A program made the translations under genes and the position numbers. A DNA stretch of 64,000 nt. It comes from Cupriavidus campinensis. Lineage in GTDB: Bacteria > Pseudomonadota > Gammaproteobacteria > Burkholderiales > Burkholderiaceae. The stretch is from the NCBI RefSeq assembly GCF_905397395.1, contig NZ_CAJPVH010000005.1:121206-185205 (forward strand). Direction: 5' to 3'. A model generated the notes under the pieces. The model was given only the letters and a program-made list of their open reading frames with translations, was not told the DNA's origin and did not search any database. Shown here in pieces: positions 27,824 through 36,587 of this stretch (its first letter is position 1; every line of letters starts with the position of its first letter).

Positions 27824-28291
27824 ATGAGTGCATCGCGTATTAACTTCTTCCAGCTCGCCCCGGCCAACCTGAAGGCCATGATCGCGCTGTCGGGTTCGGT
27901 CAAGCAAAGCTCGCTGGGCCCGCGTCTGGTGGAAATCGTGCAGCTGCGCGTCTCGCAGATCAACCAGTGCGGCGTCTGCGTGGACATGCACTGGCGCGAC
28001 CTGATCAAGCAGGGCCTGGACCCGCGCCACGTGAACGCCATCGCCGGCTGGCGTGAGGCGCCCGCCTCGTTCTTCAACGCCCGCGAGCGCGCCGCGCTGG
28101 GCTGGGCCGAGGCCGTCAACGCGCTGCCGCACCAGGACCTGACCGACGCCGCCTGGCCAGCCCTGCGCGAACAGTTCAGCGAGCAGGAAATCGCCGAGCT
28201 GTCCTATACCATCGCCGCTATCCGCGGCTGGAACGTGATGAACCTGAGCCTGCGCAACCAGATCCCGGAAACGCCGGCTCCCGGCTTCTGA
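27824..28291 (+). CDS. AhpD-like carboxymuconolactone decarboxylase-family protein
   Basis: A 155-residue all-helical protein of the CMD/AhpD-like family. The redox motif is present as NQCGVCVDMHW (CxxC followed by the conserved DMH), so it can act as an alkylhydroperoxidase-type thiol peroxidase or reductase rather than a decarboxylase. GAGGAA precedes the ATG. It is a single-gene unit with a putative ECF41 promoter in front and a strong terminator behind. Family knowledge points to oxidative or envelope stress; the electron donor is unknown. Confidence 0.88.
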   Translation: MSASRINFFQLAPANLKAMIALSGSVKQSSLGPRLVEIVQLRVSQINQCGVCVDMHWRDLIKQGLDPRHVNAIAGWREAPASFFNARERAALGWAEAVNALPHQDLTDAAWPALREQFSEQEIAELSYTIAAIRGWNVMNLSLRNQIPETPAPGF

Positions 28292-28334
28292 TCGGGACAT
28301 TGCTTCGCTAGCGCGCCAGGTTGGACTGCCGCGG

Positions 28335-28372
28335 GGCGCCGACAGCGCGACATCGCTGTCGGCGCCTTTTTT
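28335..28372 (+). terminator. Rho-independent terminator of the AhpD-like gene
   Basis: Perfect 13-bp stem GGCGCCGACAGCG / CGCTGTCGGCGCC, loop CGACAT, then six T. It starts 44 bp after the stop codon. Confidence 0.92.
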
Positions 28373-28618
28373 GCGTGCGTGCTTCGCGTGCCGTTTTCGC
28401 ATCGTGCGTCTTTCGCATCGTGCCTTTTTTGCGTCGTTTCCCCCCATCCCCTGCCCGCCCGCCCCTGAAGTCGCGCCAAATTCTTGGCGGTTAATTGCAC
28501 AATTGGCCCCAACAGACCCTACATCCACAGACTCTTTCGCTCCCGCCCGGAAGTGGCCTATGCTGTCGCCACGAACAGATCGAGAATCCGGGGAGGATGG
28601 CTCCCCGCGGGCCCAGCT
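28373..28618. other. Spacer before the patatin gene
   Basis: It contains two near-copies of TTCGCATCGTGC (about 28396-28421), T- and C-rich stretches and a small inverted repeat AATTG-CA-CAATT near 28493. An A+T-richer patch at about 28480-28500 may hold the patatin promoter, but no good -35/-10 pair is evident. Confidence 0.35.
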
Positions 28619-29584
28619 ATGGAAAAAACAGCATTCGTCTTTGCCGGTGGAGGCAGCCTCGGTGCCATCGAGGTCGGCATGTTGCGGGAACTGGTGAAGT
28701 GGGGCATGGCGCCGGACATGGTGATCGGCGCATCGGCCGGCGCCATCAACGGCGCGTATTTCGCCTGCCATCCGCACGAGGAAGGCACGGCCAAGCTGGA
28801 GAGCCTCTGGCGCGGCATTCGCCGGGCCGAGGTGCTGCCCTGGTCCTGGCGCAGCATGCTCGGCATGCTGGGCGGACGGCGCGGGCATCTGGTGGAATCG
28901 TTCGGCCTCCAGAAGTTACTTTCACGCCACTTCGGCGAATCGCGGCTTGAACATGCCAGCCTGCCACTCTATGTCGTGGCCACCGACATGCATTCCGGCG
29001 ACGAAGTGGTGCTGTCCTCGGGCAATATCGTCGATGCGGTGCTGGCCAGCGCGGCCATTCCGGGCGTGTTTCCGCCGGTGCACGTGGAAGGCCGGGCGCT
29101 GATCGATGGCGGCGTGGCCAACAACACGCCTGTCTCCACGGCCGTGCGGCTGGGTGCCACGCGCATCGTGGTGCTGCCGGCCGGCTTCGCCTGCGCCGAG
29201 CGCCGCCCGCCGCGTGGCGCCGTGGAGCATGCGCTCAATGCGCTGTCCCTGCTGGTGGCGCGGCAACTGGTGCATGACCTGGAACGCTGGGCCGACCACG
29301 CGCATATTGCCGTGGTGCCGCCGCTGTGCCCGCTCGATGTCTCGCCCTATGACTACACGCGCTGCGGCGAGCTGATCGACCGCGCCGCCGAGGCCACCGT
29401 GGCCTGGCTGCGTGCCGATGGCCTGAAGAGCCGCCGCGTGCCGGGCGCGCTGGAGCCGCACAGCCACGACGAGTCGTCGCCCAGCTGCAGCGCCGACCTT
29501 TCCCCGCCACCGGAGGCGGACCACATCCACACGCACGCGGCGCCGAGCCACACCCACGGCCATCCCGGCCACACGCATGGTTGA
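28619..29584 (+). CDS. Patatin-like phospholipase with His-rich tail
   Basis: A 321-residue patatin-fold lipid acyl hydrolase. The oxyanion motif is FAGGGSLGA (residues 7-15), the nucleophile GASAG is near residue 40, and the dyad Asp is in LIDGGVANN near residue 163. The core ends near 280. The last 30 residues are rich in histidine (HIHTH, SHTHGHPGHTHG), which could bind Ni2+, Zn2+ or Cu2+. The start at 28619 directly precedes the fold; the frame upstream is non-homologous. Its stop overlaps the AraC start by eight bases, so the two are translationally coupled. Confidence 0.87.
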   Translation: MEKTAFVFAGGGSLGAIEVGMLRELVKWGMAPDMVIGASAGAINGAYFACHPHEEGTAKLESLWRGIRRAEVLPWSWRSMLGMLGGRRGHLVESFGLQKLLSRHFGESRLEHASLPLYVVATDMHSGDEVVLSSGNIVDAVLASAAIPGVFPPVHVEGRALIDGGVANNTPVSTAVRLGATRIVVLPAGFACAERRPPRGAVEHALNALSLLVARQLVHDLERWADHAHIAVVPPLCPLDVSPYDYTRCGELIDRAAEATVAWLRADGLKSRRVPGALEPHSHDESSPSCSADLSPPPEADHIHTHAAPSHTHGHPGHTHG

Positions 29585-30404
29585 TGGCGTGCTGCCGGGC
29601 CGGCGCGACTGGATGCGGCGCGATGCGTCCGCCCAGCGCATGGAGCGCATCGAGGCGTTCATCGGCGGCCACGGCTACGACATGCATCGCCATGACACCT
29701 ATGCGATTGGCCGCACGCTGGCCGGCGTGCAGCGCTTTTCCTACCGGCGCGGCGTCTGCAACAGCCTGCCGGGCGGCACCATTGTCCTGCACCCCGACGA
29801 GCCGCACGACGGCCAGGCCGGCACCGAGGCCGGCTTCCAGTACCGGATGATCTACGTGGAGCCCGCGCACGTGCAGCGCGCGCTGGGCGGCCAGCCGCTG
29901 CCGTTTATCCCGGGCGGCCGATCGGACGACCCCCGGCTGTTCGCCGCCACCGAGACGCTGCTGCGCGCGATGGACCGCCCGATCGACCCGCTCGAGGAAG
30001 ACGACGCCATCTACGACGTGGCCCACGCGCTGGCCGCTGTTGCGGGCGGACCCACGCCGGGGCGCCGGCAGGCGCTGGACTACCGCGCCGCCGAGATGGC
30101 CCGGACCTTTCTGATCGACAACGTGGCGCGCATCGTCACGCTGGACGAACTCGAAGCCGCCACCGGCCGTGACCGCTGGCGCCTGTCGCGCGATTTCCGT
30201 GCGCTGTTCGGCACCAGCCCGTACCGCTACCTGACCATGCGCCGGCTCGACATGGCCCGCCGGCTGATCGTGGCTGGCCAGACCCTGGCCGATGCCGCCG
30301 CGTGGGCCGGTTTCACCGATCAGGCCCACATGACGCGGCATTTCGCGCGCACCTTCGGCATCACGCCGGCGCGCTGGCTGCGCACGCTGGGGCGCACGCC
30401 GTAG
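29577..30404 (+). CDS. AraC family transcriptional regulator
   Basis: A 275-residue regulator with an N-terminal cupin-like ligand domain (HRHDTYAIGRTLAGVQRFSYRR, VLHPDEPHDGQAG) and a C-terminal double helix-turn-helix. The latter spans about 170-270, with LDELEAATGRDRWRLSRDFRALFG and ADAAAWAGFTDQAHMTRHFARTFG. It overlaps the end of the patatin gene and lies 75 bp before a cupin gene, which it may control. The ligand is unknown. Confidence 0.88.
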   Translation: MVDGVLPGRRDWMRRDASAQRMERIEAFIGGHGYDMHRHDTYAIGRTLAGVQRFSYRRGVCNSLPGGTIVLHPDEPHDGQAGTEAGFQYRMIYVEPAHVQRALGGQPLPFIPGGRSDDPRLFAATETLLRAMDRPIDPLEEDDAIYDVAHALAAVAGGPTPGRRQALDYRAAEMARTFLIDNVARIVTLDELEAATGRDRWRLSRDFRALFGTSPYRYLTMRRLDMARRLIVAGQTLADAAAWAGFTDQAHMTRHFARTFGITPARWLRTLGRTP

Positions 30405-30479
30405 CTGCACGATCGTACAAGACGGCCCGCCCGCCGGCGGCGCAGACTCGGGCCTTCATCCCATCCGAAGGAGCGCCCC

Positions 30480-30890
30480 ATGTCCCCCACCCCCACCCCC
30501 ACCCCCTCCCCCACTCCCACCCCCACTCCCTACCGCGCCATCAACTTCGCCGAGAAGCTCGCCCTGTTCTCGGACCACTGGCAGCCGCGCGTGATTGCCG
30601 AGATGAACGACTACCAGTTCAAGATCGTCCGCATCGAAGGGGACTTTGTCTGGCACAGCCACGCCGAGACTGACGAGACCTTCATCGTGCTGGACGGCCA
30701 CCTGCGCATCGACTTCCGTGACGGCCACGTCGACCTGCGCGCCGGCGAGATGTACGTGGTGCCGCGCGGCATCGAGCACAAGCCGTTTGCCGATGGCGAG
30801 GTGCGCATGCTGCTGATCGAGCCGCGTGGCGTGCGCAATACGGGCGAGGCCGTGGGCGAGCGCACCGCGCAAAACGACGTCTGGATCTGA
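30480..30890 (+). CDS. Small cupin with Pro-Thr repeat N-terminus
   Basis: A 136-residue single-domain cupin. The first 18 residues are a Pro-Thr/Ser repeat made by repeated CCCCCA-type hexamers in the DNA and look like a slippage-born extension. The cupin motifs follow: [15 protein letters not shown] (two His and a Glu as metal ligands) and a second His in [15 protein letters not shown] lies about seven bases before the ATG. The next upstream gene is an AraC regulator. The function may be a metal-dependent isomerase, dioxygenase or sensor; it cannot be specified. Confidence 0.82.
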   Translation: MSPTPTPTPSPTPTPTPYRAINFAEKLALFSDHWQPRVIAEMNDYQFKIVRIEGDFVWHSHAETDETFIVLDGHLRIDFRDGHVDLRAGEMYVVPRGIEHKPFADGEVRMLLIEPRGVRNTGEAVGERTAQNDVWI

Positions 30891-31070
30891 TCGGCCGATG
30901 TTGGCATGGCGCCAACCGTTCCTCACCACGTGTTGGTCCGAAACCCCCTGTTTTCCGCGTGAAAGTGGTCCGGCCTGCCCGCCCGGGGCCGAAATGATGG
31001 TGGCATGTTCTCTGCGAAAAGGAAGGACGAGCGCGGCGCCGCGATGCTCGTTCTGAGTGCCCTTTCAGCC

Positions 31071-31091
31071 GGAGCGAAAGCTCCTTTGGAG
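31071..31091 (+). promoter_or_regulatory. Tetraloop hairpin next to a ribosome site
   Basis: GGAGC-GAAA-GCTCC (31071-31084) forms a 5-bp stem with a GNRA-type loop and ends immediately before the TTTGGAG ribosome site of the gene at 31099. It could stabilise the mRNA 5 prime region or affect initiation. Confidence 0.35.
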
Positions 31092-31098
31092 AACCATC

Positions 31099-31506
31099 AT
31101 GAAGATCCCGCCACAGTTGCGCCCCACGGACGCCGCGCCCCTCCACCAGCCCCGTCCTCTTTCGCCGCTTACGCCCCTCGCCGTGCTCTACCGCATGCGT
31201 GGCGGCATCCTGCTGCTCCGCGTGCTGGCGCTCTGCGCCCACACGGCGGTGTATGCGCAGCCCGCACTGGCCCCGGCGGTCACGCCTGAGCAGAAGTTCT
31301 CGCCCGGCTATCTCGAAGCGGTGTCCACCGGCTACGAGAACGGTCAGGCGCTGGGCGCCGTCGAGGGCATCGCCCCGGTGCGCCCGCCCCGTGCCGAGCG
31401 GACGGATCCCGCACCCGCCGCGCCGGCCACGCCCTCCGCACCGAGGATCCCCGCCGCCGTCCTGGCCCACCCGCCGGGCTCGCTGCGCCGTGTGACGGCC
31501 CATTAA
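31099..31506 (+). CDS. Hypothetical proline/alanine-rich exported protein
   Basis: A 135-residue protein of unknown family. A basic, proline-rich N-terminus leads to a hydrophobic stretch (about 32-55, GGILLLRVLALCAHTAVYAQ) that could be a late signal peptide cleaved near VYAQ. The mature part contains SPGYLEAVSTGYENGQALGAVEG and a Pro/Ala-rich end. TTTGGAG lies about eight bases before the ATG at 31099. It is followed by a BON-domain gene but separated by 177 bp. No function is proposed. Confidence 0.55.
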   Translation: MKIPPQLRPTDAAPLHQPRPLSPLTPLAVLYRMRGGILLLRVLALCAHTAVYAQPALAPAVTPEQKFSPGYLEAVSTGYENGQALGAVEGIAPVRPPRAERTDPAPAAPATPSAPRIPAAVLAHPPGSLRRVTAH

Positions 31507-31683
31507 CCCGCGCACGATGCCCACCGAGCAGTCTTTACACGCGCCCGCGCAAGGCTTGCATGGGCGTCCCCCGCACCAACTCCCGCAAGGCCAGCCCTGA
31601 CAAGGCCCGGCCGGCGCGGTACGAATCTTGCCCCTCTTCTGGATTGCCAGTGATGGCACACCCGCAACTTCAGGAGATCAGCA

Positions 31684-32943
31684 ATGGGCGACCACTACAC
31701 CGAGCGTTATCGCCGGGGGCAGACCTGGCGGGCCGTTGAAAATGTCCGCGACGACGACGCTTACGATCCATGGAGCGACGACACTGGACTGCGTGCGCGC
31801 GAGCAGGATTGGCAGCCCGAGTCCGCCAGCGATGAATGGGACGATGCGCGCCGACGCCAGCGCCTGATCCCGGGACAAACCAGCGACGGCAGCCCGCCCC
31901 GCAGCGGCTATGCCGGCGCCTACCGCGACAGCGGCCAATGGCAGGGCAGCAACCTGCGCTACGGGCTCAACGGCGGCTATGCCAGCAGCGACTCGCCCGA
32001 AGAAGACGCCCAGCGCCGCCAGCAGGCGTACCGCAGCCGCCGCCAGGCCAGCGAGTTTGGCGACTATGGGGACTATGGGGACTACGGCGGCCCGCAGGGC
32101 TACCGGGGTTATCAAGGCTATCAAGAGGCACGCGGCTACGGCGGCGAGCGCGGATGGGAACAGGATCAGGGTCAGGGTCGGGGTCAGGGTCGGGGTCAGG
32201 GTCGGGGTCAGGGTCGGGGTCAGGGTCGGGGTCAACGCCAGCAACAAGGTCATCAGGGCGAACGCGGCCAGCAGGGCTTTGGCAGCGCCGACCAGCAATG
32301 GCTGCGCCGCGCCCAGCAGCGTGAACCCTGGCAGGCCGGCGGGTCCGGGCATGACGCCTATTTCAACGACCTGCGCAGCGACACGCGCTACTGGACCGAG
32401 CCCCGCGACGAATGGGGCGAATCCCGTCCGTCCGGCGCCTACGCCGGCCGCCAGCCGCCCGCCCAGTCATACGGGCGCAATTACCTTGGCGCCAGCGGCT
32501 ATGACGAGGAACTCGGCTACCGCCCGTCACGGCGCAGGGCGGACGACGACGATGACCGCGATCAAGGCGAGGAGCACGGCGCGCTCTACAATCTCGGCCA
32601 CCGGATCGGCGAAGCCGTCAGCAACTTCTTCGGCCTCGACGACGATGACATCGACAAGCGCAACGTGCCGCGCGGCTACACCCGCACCGACGAGCGCATC
32701 CGCGACCAGATCTGCGAACGGCTGACCTTTACCAGCGGCGTGGATGTGGGCGAAGTCAGCGTCGACGTGGACAAGGGCAAGGTCACGCTATCCGGCACCG
32801 TCCACCAGCGGAGCCAGAAATATGCCATCGAGGACATCGCCGACAACACCTTCGGCGTTACCGAAGTCGAGAACAACATCCGCGTCGAGAAGCGCGAAGC
32901 GCGTGCCGGCGAAGGTACCAGTGCCGGCTCCAACGGCTGGTAA
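31684..32943 (+). CDS. BON domain protein with long low-complexity N-terminus
   Basis: A 419-residue protein. A BON domain occupies about 335-405 (TRTDERIRDQICERLTF, VDVDKGKVTLSGTVHQRSQKYAIEDIAD, VENNIRV), preceded by the NFFGLDDDD linker typical of SWFGD-type BON proteins. Residues 1-320 are disordered and rich in Gly, Gln, Arg and Tyr, with GDYGDYGDYG, GYQGYQ and five QGRG units. AGGAGA precedes the ATG. BON domains bind phospholipid or membranes in envelope stability and osmotic stress. No signal peptide is visible. The M23 peptidase gene follows 27 bp later. Confidence 0.82.
   Translation: MGDHYTERYRRGQTWRAVENVRDDDAYDPWSDDTGLRAREQDWQPESASDEWDDARRRQRLIPGQTSDGSPPRSGYAGAYRDSGQWQGSNLRYGLNGGYASSDSPEEDAQRRQQAYRSRRQASEFGDYGDYGDYGGPQGYRGYQGYQEARGYGGERGWEQDQGQGRGQGRGQGRGQGRGQGRGQRQQQGHQGERGQQGFGSADQQWLRRAQQREPWQAGGSGHDAYFNDLRSDTRYWTEPRDEWGESRPSGAYAGRQPPAQSYGRNYLGASGYDEELGYRPSRRRADDDDDRDQGEEHGALYNLGHRIGEAVSNFFGLDDDDIDKRNVPRGYTRTDERIRDQICERLTFTSGVDVGEVSVDVDKGKVTLSGTVHQRSQKYAIEDIADNTFGVTEVENNIRVEKREARAGEGTSAGSNGW
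32170..32229 (+). repeat. Five tandem copies of a 12-bp coding repeat
   Basis: GGTCAGGGTCGG is repeated five times within the BON protein gene, encoding repeated QGRG. The 12-bp period keeps frame, so copy-number change would alter protein length without breaking it. Confidence 0.9.
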
Positions 32944-32970
32944 TGCCATCGCCACCGGCCGGAGCCGCCC

Positions 32971-33567
32971 ATGGTGACGCGCCCGGCCGACCCGCCCCGA
33001 CCCCAGCCCCAACGCCAACCCGAACGCCAGCCCCGCTCCTACGCCGGCTGGCTGTGGCTGGCCGCGCTGCTGCTGGCGGGCGCACTGGGCTGGCCCTACG
33101 TCAAACCCTATATAGATAGTGCGCTCTACGCGGTACGGCTGGCGTCGATGCCGGCGCCCACCGCGCTGGCGATGCCGGTGCAGGGTGTGGCCCAGCGCGG
33201 GCTGCGAGACACCTGGCACGGGGCGCGCTCCGGCGGGCGCAAGCACGAAGGCATCGACATCTTTGCCGCGCGCGGCACCCCGGTGCTGGCCGCCACGGAG
33301 GGCATCGTCTCGCGCGTGGGCACCAACAGCCTGGGCGGGAAGGTGGTCTGGGTGCTCGGGCCGGGTCGCCAGATGCATTACTACGCCCATCTGGACGACT
33401 ATGCCGATGTGAGCATCGGCAACCGCGTGGCACCCGGCGCCGTGCTCGGCTACGTCGGCAATACCGGCAACGCGCGCGGCACGCCGCCGCACCTGCACTA
33501 CGGCGTATACACCGGAGCCGGGGCGATCAACCCCTATCCGTTGCTGCGCGCGCCGACGTCCCCGTAA
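32971..33567 (+). CDS. Membrane-anchored M23 (LytM) peptidase
   Basis: A 198-residue protein. It has a proline-rich cytosolic N-terminus, one membrane helix (about 25-43, YAGWLWLAALLLAGALGW) and a C-terminal LytM domain (about 92-190). All zinc/catalytic motifs are present: KHEGIDIF (HxxxD), YYAHLDD and PHLHYG (HxH). It should be an active periplasmic endopeptidase acting on peptidoglycan cross-links. GGAG lies about seven bases before the ATG. It is co-oriented with the BON gene 27 bp upstream, which fits an envelope-maintenance pair. Confidence 0.88.
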   Translation: MVTRPADPPRPQPQRQPERQPRSYAGWLWLAALLLAGALGWPYVKPYIDSALYAVRLASMPAPTALAMPVQGVAQRGLRDTWHGARSGGRKHEGIDIFAARGTPVLAATEGIVSRVGTNSLGGKVVWVLGPGRQMHYYAHLDDYADVSIGNRVAPGAVLGYVGNTGNARGTPPHLHYGVYTGAGAINPYPLLRAPTSP

Positions 33568-33577
33568 TTTTCCTAGT

Positions 33578-35521
33578 TCAAGCCGCCAGCCGGAACACGC
33601 TGACGCTCTGCTCCATGCGCAGCGCCTGTTCCTGCAGCGCCTCGGCCGCTGCGGCGGCTTCCTCGACCAGCGCAGCGTTCTGCTGCGTGACCTGATCCAT
33701 CTGCGTCACCGCCTGGTTCACCTGCGTGATGCCGCCGCTCTGCTCGTGGGAGGCGCGGCTGATCTCGTCCATCATCGTCGTCACGCGCTGCACGGCCGTG
33801 ACGATGTTCTCCATGGTCGCGGCGGCCTCCCCGGCCAGCGCCGTGCCTGCCGTCACCCGGCTGGTCGACTGCGAGATCAGCGCGCGGATCTCCTTGGCCG
33901 AATGGCCGGCGCGCTGGGCCAGCGTGCGCACCTCGCTGGCCACCACCGCGAAGCCCCGGCCCAGTTCCCCCGCACGCGCCGCCTCGACAGCGGCGTTCAG
34001 CGCCAGGATATTGGTCTGGAAGGCAATACTGTCGATCACGGCGATGATCTCGACAATCCGCTTCGAATCGGCCTCGATCTCGCCCATGGTCTCGCGCACG
34101 CGCGACACCGATTCCCCGCCCGCCACCGCAATCGCCGACGCCTCCGCAGCCAGCGTGCTGGCCTCGTTGGCGTTGCCCGCGTTCTGCTGGACGATGGCGG
34201 TCAGCTCCTCCATGCTCGCCGCGGTCTGCTCCAGCGACGACGCCTGCTCCTCCGTGCGCTGAGACAAATCGGCATTGCCCTGCGCGATCTGCCCCGCCGC
34301 CACCAGCACGTTCTGCGCGCCGTCCTTGGTCTCGCCGATGATGCCGCGCCACGTTTCCACCATCGACATCAGGTGCCTTTTTACGCCGCTCAGCTCGTCC
34401 CGGCCGTGGGCGTCGATGCGCACGGTAAGGTCGCCGGCGTTGATGCGCGCCACCAGCGTCGCCACGTCCTGCACGTCACGGCGCATGCCCTGACTGAAAC
34501 CGGCAAACAGGTAGAGCGCGCCGCCCACGGTGACCAGCGCGATGACGGCCAGCAGCACCAGTTGGCGCTGCTCGGCCGCCATGCGCTGGGCGAGCATCTC
34601 GCCCGTCAGCGCGGCGAACTCCTGGTTGAGGGCCGACACCGCCTCGATTGCCGCCGTACCTTCGGAAAAATACGACTTGGCATCGATCGTGATGCCGCTG
34701 GAGCCCAGCATGCTCACCTTGAGCGTGCGATAGAAGTTGTCCATCGCGGCCAGCCTGGCGGTGGCGGCTTCCATGCGGGCCTTGAAGGCCGGCGCACCGT
34801 GCTCGGCACGGGCGATGTCGCGCCGCACGGCTTCCAGTCCGTCCTGGATCTGCTCGGCCAGCGCGGCAAGGTCCGCCTGCTGGGCCGCATCGGAATAGCC
34901 GCCCTGCGCGATGATGCCGGCGCCCCGGCCACGCGCCAGCGCGCTCAGTTCGGCCAGCTTCGGCATCGGGCCAACCATCAGGTTGATCAGGTAATAGGAG
35001 CCGGCGTCCGGGTCGAGCGCCAGCGAGGAGCGATCGGCCACATCGCCAATGAACAGCCGCGTCTGCTTGACCAGCGCGGTGTGGCGCTCGAACAGCGGCG
35101 CGGCGGGGGTTTCCAGCCCGAGCTTGCGGATCTGCGCCCAGGCTTCGTCGAGCTTGGCCGCGTCCGGCTTCACGTCGAACGCCGTCACGCTTGCCGCCTC
35201 GGCGCGAAGTGCGCTGAGATGCCCATCGGCCTTGCCGTTGGCGGCGTCGAAGGTCGGCCGGAAGGTGGCATTGCCGAGCAGCAGCCCGTTGGCGGCGCCC
35301 CGGCGCACCTGCGTCTCGCGCATGAAGTCGAGCGCGCGGCCAACCAGCGTCAGGCCGCGCAATTCATCCTGCGTGGCGCGGATCGACTGCACCGACTGGT
35401 TCAGCACGGCAACCAGCGCGCCGCAGAGCGGAATCAGGAACAGGATGGTCAGCAGCACCAGCTTGCGCGTGATCGTCAGACGCGCCATCAGGTGCATTGC
35501 GGGGGTGAGGAAAGCGGCCAC
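33578..35521 (-). CDS. Methyl-accepting chemotaxis protein
   Basis: A 647-residue chemoreceptor. The first membrane helix is at about 20-42, followed by a long helical periplasmic sensor (about 45-312). The second helix is at about 315-337 ([19 protein letters not shown]), then HAMP and a cytoplasmic signalling coiled coil. The hairpin tip [21 protein letters not shown] binds CheA/CheW. Q/E-rich methylation helices flank it. There is no C-terminal CheR-binding pentapeptide (it ends VFRLAA). A GTG at 35521 with AAGGAG close upstream is taken as start; an ATG at 35497 is an alternative. The ligand is unknown. Confidence 0.92.
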   Translation of the reverse strand: MAAFLTPAMHLMARLTITRKLVLLTILFLIPLCGALVAVLNQSVQSIRATQDELRGLTLVGRALDFMRETQVRRGAANGLLLGNATFRPTFDAANGKADGHLSALRAEAASVTAFDVKPDAAKLDEAWAQIRKLGLETPAAPLFERHTALVKQTRLFIGDVADRSSLALDPDAGSYYLINLMVGPMPKLAELSALARGRGAGIIAQGGYSDAAQQADLAALAEQIQDGLEAVRRDIARAEHGAPAFKARMEAATARLAAMDNFYRTLKVSMLGSSGITIDAKSYFSEGTAAIEAVSALNQEFAALTGEMLAQRMAAEQRQLVLLAVIALVTVGGALYLFAGFSQGMRRDVQDVATLVARINAGDLTVRIDAHGRDELSGVKRHLMSMVETWRGIIGETKDGAQNVLVAAGQIAQGNADLSQRTEEQASSLEQTAASMEELTAIVQQNAGNANEASTLAAEASAIAVAGGESVSRVRETMGEIEADSKRIVEIIAVIDSIAFQTNILALNAAVEAARAGELGRGFAVVASEVRTLAQRAGHSAKEIRALISQSTSRVTAGTALAGEAAATMENIVTAVQRVTTMMDEISRASHEQSGGITQVNQAVTQMDQVTQQNAALVEEAAAAAEALQEQALRMEQSVSVFRLAA

Positions 35522-35672
35522 GGTGCTCCTTGTTATCGAGAACTGATTTCACGCTGTATCGGTCTCGATTCGAAGGAATGAAGCCACTTTCCCGGCTATT
35601 TTTCGCACTGCACAAACACGGTGCCGCCGCCGCACGCGCACGGTGCGCGAAGCACGGCGGCGGGGCGAAACA

Positions 35673-36437
35673 TCAGGCGGTGGCGCCGCCGTCCAGCCCG
35701 ATCACCTGACCCGTGATGTAGCGGCCCGCCGGCGAGGCGAGCAGCACGGCCAGGCCGGCGACGTCACTGGCTTCGGCGATGCGCCGCATCGGGATGGCGC
35801 CGCTCAGGGCCTTTTCGCGTTCGGGATCGCCCCACAGCGCGTCGCGCGAAAAATCGGTGCGCACCGGGCCCGGGTTGATGCTGTTCACGTTGATGTTGTG
35901 CGGCGCCAGCGTCAGCGCGAAGTTGCGCATCACGGCATCGATCGCGCCCTTGGAGACGCTGTACAGCGGCAGGAAGGCCGAGCCGCGGCGGCCGGCAATG
36001 CTTGACATGAAGACGATCGAGCCATCGCGGCGCTCGATCATCTGCGGCGCGAGTGCATTAACCAGCACAAAATTGCCGCGCACGTTGCCGGCCATCACGT
36101 CGTCGAATTCCTTCTCGCCCTGCTCCAGCATCGGGCCGACCACGCCGCTGGCGGCGGCGTTGAGCAGGAGGGCATCCACGCGGCCGAAGGTGGCGAGCAC
36201 CTTGTCGGCGAAGGCGCGCACGCTGACGAGGTCGGCGATATCGCAGGCGATGCCGGTGGCATCGATGCCTTCGGCCTTCAATGTGGCCGCCACGCGCTCG
36301 GACACCGCGCTATCGCGGCCCGAGACCACCACGCGGGCGCCTTGCTGGCCCAGCGCGCGGGCCATCTCCAGCCCCATGCCTTTGGTGGAACCGGTAATCA
36401 CCGCGACGCGGCCGGACAGGTCGAACAGTTTGGACAT
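35673..36437 (-). CDS. Short-chain dehydrogenase/reductase
   Basis: A 254-residue classical SDR. The NAD(P) motif is TGSTKGMGLEMA (TGxxxGxG), with NAAASG in place of NNAG. The catalytic triad is Ser in MSSIAG and Tyr/Lys in YSVSKGA; NPGPVRTDF and the C-terminal ITGQVIGLDGG follow. AAGGAG eight bases upstream decides the start at 36437; the longer frame to 36587 runs through the operator region. It is divergent from a TetR gene that probably represses it. The substrate is unknown. Confidence 0.9.
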   Translation of the reverse strand: MSKLFDLSGRVAVITGSTKGMGLEMARALGQQGARVVVSGRDSAVSERVAATLKAEGIDATGIACDIADLVSVRAFADKVLATFGRVDALLLNAAASGVVGPMLEQGEKEFDDVMAGNVRGNFVLVNALAPQMIERRDGSIVFMSSIAGRRGSAFLPLYSVSKGAIDAVMRNFALTLAPHNINVNSINPGPVRTDFSRDALWGDPEREKALSGAIPMRRIAEASDVAGLAVLLASPAGRYITGQVIGLDGGATA

Positions 36438-36480
36438 AGCAGGAATCTCCTTGGATCGATGGGACGACATGACAACAACC

Positions 36481-36542
36481 ATGCTGGCCTTTTTAAATGA
36501 TGACCAGCATCTATTGAATAAAGTATGGACGTCATCTAAACT
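36481..36542. promoter_or_regulatory. Divergent promoter/operator between SDR and TetR genes
   Basis: The inverted repeat ATGCTGG (36481-36487) / CCAGCAT (36504-36510) lies beside a good sigma-70 promoter for the tetR gene: TTGAAT at 36514-36519, 17 bp, TAAACT at 36537-36542. GATGAC and GTCATC also pair across the -35 region. This arrangement fits repression of both genes by the TetR protein. Confidence 0.6.
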
Positions 36543-36587
36543 GCGGTCAAGGCAAGTTTCAGTCAGGTTTCCAGAGGGAGGCGTCAA

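Noticed and set aside
35530..35600. Sigma-28 flagellar promoter before the chemoreceptor gene
   Set aside because: A CCGATA element is present on the minus strand, but no TAAA-type -35 element lies at the required distance.
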